Source: Woeseia sp034521225 (GTDB lineage: Bacteria; Pseudomonadota; Gammaproteobacteria; Steroidobacterales; Woeseiaceae). Taken from it: DNA of 64,000 nucleotides. The position numbers and the translations under genes are program-made. The notes below the pieces were generated by a model that saw only the letters and a list, made by a program, of their open reading frames with translations, was not told the origin of the DNA and searched no databases. The stretch covers positions 28,311-92,310 of the forward strand of contig JAXHMR010000012.1 of NCBI GenBank assembly GCA_034521225.1. Reading direction: 5' to 3'. Shown one piece after another: positions 45,615 to 53,155 of this stretch (position 1 is its first letter; the number at the start of each line of letters is the position of its first letter).

Positions 45615-47147
45615 ATGAGTGCACCACGCATCCTGGTCGTCGGCGCCGGTATCAACGGCCTGGTTGCCGCCAACTGCCTGCAGCGTGGCGGATGCCAGGT
45701 AACCGTTATCGAACGTGCCGCGCGCGTCGGCGGCGCCTGTGTCTCGGACGCGGCGACGATCGACGGCGCAACGCACCCGTATGCACTGGGTGCTTCAGTA
45801 CTCGGCCTGATGCAATCGTTCGTGTTCGAGGAAACCGGGCTCGCCGGGCGCTTGCGGACGTTCGCGCCGACACATCCGAAATTCATTCATTTCCCGGGCG
45901 ACGACGAGCCGGCCTGGATTTATCGCGAGCCCGCGGCACTGGACCGCGAATTGACCGCCAAGTGGGGCGAGAATGGTGACGTAGACGCATTTCGCGCGGA
46001 CGGAGCCAAAGTTGTCCACTATCTGCAGGACGGTTACGCCAATGCGAGGCCGCCGACGCTCGCCGAAGCGAACAGCGTACTCGGTGAAACACTGACGTCA
46101 CTGTGGATATCGGGATCGGCGAAGGCGTTGCTCGACCACTATTTCACCAGCGAGCGCAGCAAGATGTACATGGCGATGACCGTGACCGAGAGCGGCCCGG
46201 TGTCGCTGCGCGATCCGTACTCGGCGTTCACGATTCCGCTGATGGATTCGGGGTCCGTCTTTGACGGCTACTATGGTTTCGTCAAGGGCGGCATCTGGCG
46301 GATTACGGAGGAACTCGGCCGCATCAACGCGGAACTCGGTGTTGCCTGCCACGTGTCGAGCAAGCTGGTCGGTGTGGATGCGCCGAAGGGGCGTGCGACT
46401 TGCGTGCAGGCCGGCGCTGAGCGCGACCTCTCATTCGACTACCTGGTCTTCGGCACCGATCCGCTGACAGCGACCCGCCTGGTGGGCAGCCCGCAACAGA
46501 TCATCGCAACCGAAAGGCAGCGATTTCGCGGCAGCAGCGGCAAGCTGAACCTGATGTTTCGGCAACCGGTACGCTGGAAGTACGGCTCCGGCGCGAGCGA
46601 TTCCGACGCGGCATTCCGGTTCTTCTTCTCGGTATCCGATCTCGACGAGTTCGAGGCGGCGACACTCGCGGTTCTCGATACCGAAACCGCCTACGCGCCC
46701 GGGTACATGCAGGTGTACTGCGAGGGTGCGGCGATGCGCCAGCTCGCGCACGACGAACCACTCGATCGGCTGGCGGTGTTTTTCAAGAATCTGTCACTCG
46801 CGCAACGTGGCGCGGACCTCACGGAGGTGGAGAACGAGGTCAAGGCGACGCTGCTTGCGCATATCGAGAACCCGCAGGACTGCGTCTGGTCGAGGCTGCT
46901 GACGCCCCGCGACCTGCAACAGCTGTTTCATTTTCCGGGCGGCAATCTCGACCACACGATGCTCATCGGCGGGCAGACGTTTTTCGAGCGCAATTATTCG
47001 GCTGACCCGGCGGCGGACTTCTATCGTTTCGGCGACCTCGAGAACGTCTACCTGTGCGGTTCCGGTACCTATCCCTGCGGCTCCGTCACCGGCACGCCGG
47101 GCTACATGTGCAGCCGGCAATTATTGCGTCAGCTCCGCGCTGCATAG
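45615..47147 (+). CDS. PYROXD2/phytoene-desaturase-like FAD oxidoreductase 2
   Basis: 510 residues from ATG 45615. FAD motif RILVVGAGINGLVAANCLQR at residues 5-24, then VIERAARVGGACVSDAATID and, near the end, YLCGSGTYPCGSVTGTPGYM. No signal peptide. It is a paralogue of 36157-37782 with only moderate likeness, and has no kinase partner here. It follows the IorAB1 genes on the same strand, though 340 bases away, so it probably has its own promoter. Intact. Likely a cytoplasmic dehydrogenase acting after periplasmic steps, which is inference. Confidence 0.86.
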   Translation: MSAPRILVVGAGINGLVAANCLQRGGCQVTVIERAARVGGACVSDAATIDGATHPYALGASVLGLMQSFVFEETGLAGRLRTFAPTHPKFIHFPGDDEPAWIYREPAALDRELTAKWGENGDVDAFRADGAKVVHYLQDGYANARPPTLAEANSVLGETLTSLWISGSAKALLDHYFTSERSKMYMAMTVTESGPVSLRDPYSAFTIPLMDSGSVFDGYYGFVKGGIWRITEELGRINAELGVACHVSSKLVGVDAPKGRATCVQAGAERDLSFDYLVFGTDPLTATRLVGSPQQIIATERQRFRGSSGKLNLMFRQPVRWKYGSGASDSDAAFRFFFSVSDLDEFEAATLAVLDTETAYAPGYMQVYCEGAAMRQLAHDEPLDRLAVFFKNLSLAQRGADLTEVENEVKATLLAHIENPQDCVWSRLLTPRDLQQLFHFPGGNLDHTMLIGGQTFFERNYSADPAADFYRFGDLENVYLCGSGTYPCGSVTGTPGYMCSRQLLRQLRAA

Positions 47148-47250
47148 CGCGGATTATTCATGAAGGAATGGCACTTAAATAAGCTTTTGGGGATGTCCCT
47201 GTTTTCGGATGTCGTCTCGTGCTTGCCAGCGCGGTTTCTGTAATCGTGGA

Positions 47251-47329
47251 CGATTACCGGTGGCAAGAGCACTGCCGTGGTCTGTATCAGCTCCCGGTAG
47301 CTGCTTGAATACTAATTCGCACCCAACAC
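47251..47329 (+). mobile_element. IS-B solo right end, repeat 1
   Basis: YRWQEHCRGLYQLPVAA and stop, followed by TACTAATTCGCACCCAACAC. A near-identical stretch lies at 55376-55455 in the same orientation. No other part of the IS is here. Confidence 0.82.
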
Positions 47330-47347
47330 GTTCGGCCGACACGGGTG

Positions 47348-47353
47348 TACAAT
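47348..47353 (+). promoter_or_regulatory. Putative -10 box of regulator 2
   Basis: TGTACAAT with TACAAT at 47348-47353, 29 bases before the ATG, mirroring regulator 1. The expected -35 position falls at the edge of the IS-B end. Confidence 0.45.
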
Positions 47354-47382
47354 CGGCCCTGCGGCGATCGGGGGGATTTTAC

Positions 47383-48189
47383 ATGCACAGGACAGGGTTC
47401 GTAGCGAGCTATTTTGACGCCTGGAATCATCGTGATCCCGAGGAGGTCGCGACTCATCTCGCTCCCAATGGGCGGTACTGGGACGTTCCCCAAAACGTCG
47501 AACGGACACATGACGAGCTGATCGAGTACCTGGACCGGTTCTTCGCCGCATTTCAACACCGGTATGAACTCAAAGGCCGGGTGTTGACAGATCGAAATTC
47601 AATCGCCTTCCAGTACCGAATGATTCCATCAGACTGCAACGAAAATACGAATGAGACAACGTATCACGGCGCCGAGTTCATCACTCTACGAGATGATGCG
47701 GCATTGATGATCACCGACTACTATGACGTTGTCGATACACAGACACCCGTCCCGCCTCGCCCGGCCGAGTCGCCACTCGAATCACGCAAATACACAAAAT
47801 CCGGGCTGGACGAACAAAGGCTGCTCGAATACAAGAACCGGCTGGAGGACGTAATGCGGTCGCAAAAGCCGTTTCTTCAACCGGGGCTGACGCTGCCGAG
47901 ACTCGCCGGTGCGATCGACTGTTCCGTAAACCATCTGTCCCAGGTCATCAATTCCGGATTCAACATGAGCTTTTTCGAATATTTGAACAAGTACCGTGTC
48001 GAATGTGCCACGGAATTAATGACCGACGCCGACCGCCGGTGCCCGCCAATTCTGGACATTGCCTATACCGTCGGCTTCAATTCCATTTCGGCATTCTATT
48101 CGGCCTTCAAGAAGCACGTTGGTCAGACTCCTGCCCAGTACAGGAGCGAACAATTGCAGTGGGAATCGTCGGCGTCGCAAGGGCATTGA
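47383..48189 (+). CDS. NTF2/SnoaL-like domain fused to AraC DNA-binding domain (regulator 2)
   Basis: 268 residues from ATG 47383, the same length as regulator 1. NTF2-like part: FVASYFDAWNHRDPEEVATH, VLTDRNSIAFQYRMIPSD, TTYHGAEFITLRDDAALMIT. AraC part: TLPRLAGAIDCSVNHLSQVI, then NSGFNMSFFEYLNKYRVECA and ILDIAYTVGFNSISAFYSAF. The linker between the domains is more diverged than either domain, as expected for a hinge. It reads toward the convergent SpdH-like 3 gene, 94 bases away. Its start lies 53 bases after an IS-B end, so its promoter may be altered. Intact. Confidence 0.88.
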   Translation: MHRTGFVASYFDAWNHRDPEEVATHLAPNGRYWDVPQNVERTHDELIEYLDRFFAAFQHRYELKGRVLTDRNSIAFQYRMIPSDCNENTNETTYHGAEFITLRDDAALMITDYYDVVDTQTPVPPRPAESPLESRKYTKSGLDEQRLLEYKNRLEDVMRSQKPFLQPGLTLPRLAGAIDCSVNHLSQVINSGFNMSFFEYLNKYRVECATELMTDADRRCPPILDIAYTVGFNSISAFYSAFKKHVGQTPAQYRSEQLQWESSASQGH

Positions 48190-48283
48190 CTGCAGCTGCG
48201 CAAGCTCTCATCTCACACCTCTTCTTATCGGTTACGCTCGTCCTCGTACTGCATCGAATCTGATACCGTTCGCTTCGCAGCTT

Positions 48284-50191
48284 TCACAGTGACAGCTCAT
48301 TGACCGCACGATACGCCTCCTCGATAGCCGATTCGGTCATCGCATTCGATGCCGCATCCGTTGCGGCAATCGTGATGTTGCCAAATCGTTCGCTGGCCTT
48401 CTGCCAATAGCGCTTTTCCCTGGGCCAGTGTCCGGGCTCGAAGGCAACCCGATCGGTGGCCGGATCGTAACCGTATGCATAGCCATGCGGCCACCTGTTG
48501 ACCGTGATCGCCGCGATATCCCGTGACGGATCGAAACCGGCATCACCGAGAATCCTGCCGAGCTGTTCCCTTACATTGCGTTCGAAGGTCTCAAACGGCG
48601 TTCGAAGCAATTCCCGCTTGCCTGCGGCGAACTGCTCGCGTGCGCTCAATCCAGGCTGCCCCGGCACCCGATCCAGGTGCAGAACGATCGGCTCCTCCGG
48701 TAGCTGCGGGCATCGATAATTGCCGATACTGACCGGATAATCGAGCATCACTCGCTGGTGATAGCTGCCGGGACAATCGATGTAGTGCAACCCGAGCCTG
48801 GCAAAGCTGGTCCAGTTGCGAATCAGGACGTTCGTGTAAACGAGCGGCGCGCGCAACGAATTGGACAACAGCGCACGCTGATTGGCCGGCATTTCCGGAC
48901 AAAGGTGTGGAATGATGCCGTGGTAGCACGCGAGAACGACCCTATTTGCGCTGACGGTTTGCGCAACACCGTCTCGCAGGTAGGTGACACGCACCGGGTT
49001 GGTCAACTTGTCGTCAGCATGGGCCACATGTACGGCGGTACTGTTCAACCGGATGCGCACGGCCGAGTCCGGATCGTCCAGCCTTCCGTAATCGAAGCGA
49101 GCGCTTACGATATCCTCCATATTGTCGCCCGGGGCCGCCGCCGGAATCATGTGCCGTACGAGCAGTCGGGCAATCGAGGCATTGCCATCGGGGAAGTGAA
49201 AGATGTTGGGCTCGGACTCTTCGCGGGCATAAGCGTCGAGGCCGAGCTGCAGGTTGCCGAAACCAGGGTAACCGCTGCTCCAGGCGGTGCTGGCGGGCAG
49301 TGCGTCGATGCCGACGGCCCAGACGCCACGCGGCCGATCAGCCAGCACTTTCAAAGCCTCCCGGCCAATTCCTGCGCGATCCCTGAGATAGGTCCCGTAG
49401 TCCGTCGTCGCGAGATAGTCGAGCCAGTTGTCTTGATCCAGCCCGTGGAGGTAGTGCCGGTCGTCGGCCAGCAGGCGTGCGAGATCCGCTTTCCCTGTCT
49501 CCGACAACGGGACGTGATTTAGTATCTCGGGCTTCGTGAGTTCACCGATAGCCAGGTGATCGACGCCGAAGGCTTCCTTGTTAAACCACGTGCCTTGCGT
49601 CAGGCCGAGCGAAGGATACAAATTTCGGTCGAACGCCGTATAGAAACGTTCCGTGTCGATGCCGATGTCGCGAATGAGCTTTTTCGCAATATCCGGATAG
49701 CCGCCGGGTGCTTCGAGCAGCATCGTACCGCCATAGCCGATCAGCAGCCGGTCTCCGACCCGGAACTCGTTACGTTTGGCGTGGCCGCCGAAGTCGTCGT
49801 GATTATCGAGGACCAGTATCCGCGCTGAGGGGCCCGCCGCCTGGCGATAGAAGTACGCGGCAGAAAGGCCGCTGATACCGCCGCCGACAACCACCAGGTC
49901 ATATTCTTGGCCGATGTCTTCGCCGACCCAGCTGCCTCCGTCACGCAGGCTGTGAGCAACCTCGAAAGAGCCAGCGTGGGACCCGCGCATGCCGGTCAGT
50001 GCCGGCGGATAGTAGCCGGCGAGATCCTGGTCAGCGACATCGCTGGCCACGAGATTGTTGGGCAGCATCGAGGCACCCACCGCGACGCTCGCCCCATTCA
50101 GAAAGTCCCGACGTGAAATCGCTGTATTCATACCCAACTGTCGGTCACTGCGTTTCATCGGCTCCCTCCTGCCGGGCATTATCAAGTTCAA
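48284..50191 (-). CDS. Tat-exported FAD oxidoreductase (SpdH-like 3)
   Basis: 635 residues with leader RQLGMNTAISRRDFLNGASV (Tat signal SRRDFLN), family opening YYPPALTGMRGSHAGSFEVA, FAD motif VVGGGISGLSAAYFYRQ and ILVLDNHDDFGGHAKRNEFR. The C-terminus ITIAATDAASNAMTESAIEE contacts FAD. It is the paralogue closest to SpdH-like 1. The ATG at 50191 could be replaced by internal ATGs (50164 or the one before NTAISRR), because GGGAGG precedes the second Met. An IS-A left end lies about 55 bases upstream, so the native promoter may be lost. Intact. Confidence 0.88.
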   Translation of the reverse strand: MNLIMPGRREPMKRSDRQLGMNTAISRRDFLNGASVAVGASMLPNNLVASDVADQDLAGYYPPALTGMRGSHAGSFEVAHSLRDGGSWVGEDIGQEYDLVVVGGGISGLSAAYFYRQAAGPSARILVLDNHDDFGGHAKRNEFRVGDRLLIGYGGTMLLEAPGGYPDIAKKLIRDIGIDTERFYTAFDRNLYPSLGLTQGTWFNKEAFGVDHLAIGELTKPEILNHVPLSETGKADLARLLADDRHYLHGLDQDNWLDYLATTDYGTYLRDRAGIGREALKVLADRPRGVWAVGIDALPASTAWSSGYPGFGNLQLGLDAYAREESEPNIFHFPDGNASIARLLVRHMIPAAAPGDNMEDIVSARFDYGRLDDPDSAVRIRLNSTAVHVAHADDKLTNPVRVTYLRDGVAQTVSANRVVLACYHGIIPHLCPEMPANQRALLSNSLRAPLVYTNVLIRNWTSFARLGLHYIDCPGSYHQRVMLDYPVSIGNYRCPQLPEEPIVLHLDRVPGQPGLSAREQFAAGKRELLRTPFETFERNVREQLGRILGDAGFDPSRDIAAITVNRWPHGYAYGYDPATDRVAFEPGHWPREKRYWQKASERFGNITIAATDAASNAMTESAIEEAYRAVNELSL

Positions 50192-50246
50192 AACGTGCTC
50201 GGACCTCCGCGCCTATACGCTCAACGGTCACTGTCCGGCACGCTAC

Positions 50247-50571
50247 GGGCCTTGGTGCATGGCTCCGCTTCCCGAGCTACGATGGTACAATTCTCCCGCC
50301 CACGGAGACCGCAGTGCCACAGATATATCCACAGCGTAACCAGCTAAAGTATACGACGAAGCAGTATCGTGTCCGGAACTGGAGGGAATACGAGGCCGGG
50401 CTCTGCAAACGAGGTGACCTGACGATCTGGTTCTCGGAAGATGTTGTTCGCGACTGGCATCCGCCGGTGGGCGCAAAACCCGGTAGCCAATGCCGCTACT
50501 CAGACACGGCCATTGAGGCGGCGTTGACCGTCCGTACGGTCTACGGTAATGCGAAAACCAGCGACGATGCA
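50247..50571 (+). mobile_element. IS-A 5' part with internal deletion
   Basis: Left end GGCCTTGGTGCATGGCTC and codons to ALTVRTVYG, then a jump to TAATGCGAAAACCAGCGACG, a piece that lies about 440 bases further on in the intact order. It then meets the sensor kinase gene and supplies its apparent start codon. Confidence 0.8.
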
Positions 50572-51662
50572 GGAGAACCACGAATTTCACGGCGATGCCG
50601 AAATGCCGGGAGGCTGGACGCCCGGCTGGCGATACGTGCTGATGTTTCACGGCCTGGCATGGCTCGTATACGGTGCTGTGTACTACGCAGACGTGCGACT
50701 CACCCGCCCGGCCGACTACTGGCAAGTCGTGCTCGTGGCGACCGTCTCCGGCAGTTCTCCTCTGCGGGCTATTGACGTTGATGTACTCGAGACTTCGCTA
50801 TCTGCCACTTGTGGTCAAGGTGGTGGGCGCCCTTGCGGCGTCGTTGGCCGTGGCTGTACTGTGGACCTTGGTTCGCCATATATTCTTTGACTACTGGTAC
50901 GCACCGGGTCCGACGTCGGCGCCACTCCTGTCAATAAGGTCCGTAGTACACAGTCTTAACGCGCTGTTATTCTGGAGCGCCCTTTACTTCTTCTACGACA
51001 ACTACCGACTGGCGCGCGAAAACGAGATTCGGTCTCTACGTGCCGAATCGCTCGCTCGCGAGAATCAACTCAAGCTACTTAGCTACCAGCTTAATCCACA
51101 TTTCCTTTTCAATGTCCTGAATTCCATAGCTGCCATGGCTTTGAAGAACGACAACAGGGCGGCGCATGAAATAACAGTGAAGCTGGCTGAGTATCTGCGC
51201 TACACGCTCGACAGCGAACCGTGGCGCAAGGTGCCGCTCGGCGAGGAACTTGAGTGCGCCGAGCGCTACCTCGATATTCAAATGTCGCGTTTCGAGAATC
51301 GTCTCGCAGTCCAATACGACGTTCCCGTTGGCCTGAATTCCTCATACGTGCCCAATCTGATCCTGCAGCCGCTGATCGAGAATGCGATTAAACATACGAT
51401 TGCGTCGGGCGCCACGTCCGTCAGTATCGAGATCCGGGCCAGCATCAAGGACTACAAGCTTTGTATCGACGTCGTCAATTCGATCGATGCCGCTGCATCC
51501 GTGCAAATGCAGGAGAACGGTTCCGGCTGGGGGCTGTCGAACGTGCGGGAGCGCTTGAAGGGCTATTACGGAGACGCGGCTGCCATGCACACACTACGGA
51601 CCGCCGATCGCTATTCAGCAACGCTTAAGCTACCGCTCGAGCAATCCGCGACCGGCTCGTGA
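50567..51662 (+). pseudogene. LytS/YehU-type sensor histidine kinase with 5' IS fusion and a frameshift
   Basis: Membrane helices (WRYVLMFHGLAWLVYGAVYY, VVKVVGALAASLAVAVLWTL, ALLFWSALYFFYD) lead to the His_kinase domain: YQLNPHFLFNVLNSIAAMAL with the phosphorylated His, and the ATPase domain with LILQPLIENAIKH and GWGLSNVRERLKG. Two faults are visible. The ATG at 50567 lies within IS-A sequence, so the native start is uncertain. A frameshift near 50755 separates the first helices from the rest, which is open from 50673. The kinase core and end are intact and overlap the regulator by 4 bases (GTGA). Possibly still partly functional if re-initiated. Confidence 0.8.
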
Positions 51663-52474
51663 GCATTCGTTGTGCCATCGTCGACGACGAGAAACTGGCC
51701 CGCGAGGGCTTGCGTATTCTGCTGGAACGATGCGAAGCGTTTGATCTCGACATAGTGGGCGAAGCAGAAGACGTCAGCGAAGCAATGCTGTTGGTACGGC
51801 GCAACCGGGTGGACGTGCTATTTCTCGACATCAACATGCCGGGCAGAAGTGGCTTCGAAATGTTAAGTGCAGTCGAGCCCGAGCGTCGTCCATGGATCGT
51901 TTTTGTGACTGCCTATCCCGAGTATGCCGTTCGGGGATTTGAGGCAAGTGCCGTCGACTATTTGCTGAAGCCGGTGTCCGAGCAACGCCTGTCGGAAAGC
52001 CTGCGTCGCGTGCGAAAGCGCATCGCGGAAAAGGACGAGGCGGCGCGGACCCGGGCGATGCAACGGTTATTGACCAACGATGCTCGCGCTTCCGTCGGCG
52101 ACCTCCGTGGCATTCTGCTTGGCGCACGCGAATCGAATTCTTCACGAATACTTATTAACGACAGCGGACGGCGTTCAGCCGTCGACCCTAACGATATCGT
52201 CTGTATCCAGGCCGCGGGCGATTACATGTGTGTGACGACACGCACCGGCGAACTCGTGTGCCGGACAACGCTTCGCGAGCTGATGCAGGCGCTCGGCACG
52301 CAACGGTGCATCCGCATTCATCGCTCTGCCGCAGTGAACCCCGAATACGTCGGGGAAATCGTGTCGATCGGCCGAAGCCGCTACCGGCTCGTAATGAATA
52401 ACGGTATTTCACTGGAGTCGAGCAGACGCTACCGCACGTCGATTCGCCGCATCGCAGCAAGCATCTCCGGATAA
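51659..52474 (+). CDS. LytTR-type response regulator
   Basis: 271 residues from GTG 51659. Receiver domain: RCAIVDDEKLAREGLRILLE (acidic pocket), VLFLDINMPGRSGFEML (phosphorylated Asp), then VTAYPEYAVRGFEASAVDYL with the KPV Lys. C-terminal LytTR DNA-binding domain at 165-268: DIVCIQAAGDYMCVTTRTGE, RTTLRELMQAL and RIHRSAAVNPEYV. Partner of the LytS-like kinase, with a 4-base overlap. It binds direct repeats upstream of its targets in other systems. Targets here may include the IorAB2 genes 200 bases downstream. Intact. Confidence 0.9.
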   Translation: MSIRCAIVDDEKLAREGLRILLERCEAFDLDIVGEAEDVSEAMLLVRRNRVDVLFLDINMPGRSGFEMLSAVEPERRPWIVFVTAYPEYAVRGFEASAVDYLLKPVSEQRLSESLRRVRKRIAEKDEAARTRAMQRLLTNDARASVGDLRGILLGARESNSSRILINDSGRRSAVDPNDIVCIQAAGDYMCVTTRTGELVCRTTLRELMQALGTQRCIRIHRSAAVNPEYVGEIVSIGRSRYRLVMNNGISLESSRRYRTSIRRIAASISG

Positions 52475-52675
52475 GCACCCGACTGTTGCGCGGTGCGGTC
52501 GCAGCGCCCCGCACCCTTCCCCCGCAATCTGACTCGATCGTCGCATATTGTTACCCGTTCGCCGCACCACGGCCGACGCCCTCAACGCCTGCCACTAACA
52601 TGCCGGTTTGATGGGATTGCGGCGCACCGCTATACGTCCTGCCCGCTTACACGCCCGCCGTTCAACGGAATTGCC

Positions 52676-53155
52676 ATGGCAACAAGCGAAATAACGGTCA
52701 ACGGCAAAACCCGGACGATCGATGCCGATCCGGAGATGCCGCTCTTATGGATACTCCGAGATGTTTTGCAGCTGACAGGGACGAAGTACGGTTGCGGGCG
52801 CGGTTTCTGCGGGGCATGCACCGTGCTGGTCGATGGCCGGGCGATGCGCGCGTGCCTTCTGACCGTCGCATCGCTGGATCGGCGGCCGGTAACCACGATC
52901 GAAGGGCTCGGTAACGGGCATTCCGACGGTCTGCACCCCGTGCAGTTGGCATGGATTGAAGCCGACGTACCCCAGTGCGGCTTCTGCCAGGCCGGACAAG
53001 TGATGCAAGCAGTCAGCCTGCTGAGCCTGAACGGCAACCCGACTAGCGAGGACATCGACCGGGCCATGGCCGGTAATCTGTGCCGCTGCGGCACCTACAC
53101 CCGCGTCCGGAAGGCAATCGAGATCGCCATGCAGCGCCGGGAAGAGAACCCGTGA
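52676..53155 (+). CDS. 2Fe-2S subunit of a molybdenum hydroxylase (IorA type) 2
   Basis: 159 residues from ATG 52676, which aligns with the start of copy 1. KYGCGRGFCGACTVLVDG and CGFCQAGQVM with CRCGTYTRV bind the two clusters. It overlaps the large subunit GTG by 4 bases, exactly as in copy 1. Paralogue of 42568-43026. Longer upstream frames are not used: they lack ribosome sites and run through arginine-rich noise. Intact. Confidence 0.92.
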   Translation: MATSEITVNGKTRTIDADPEMPLLWILRDVLQLTGTKYGCGRGFCGACTVLVDGRAMRACLLTVASLDRRPVTTIEGLGNGHSDGLHPVQLAWIEADVPQCGFCQAGQVMQAVSLLSLNGNPTSEDIDRAMAGNLCRCGTYTRVRKAIEIAMQRREENP

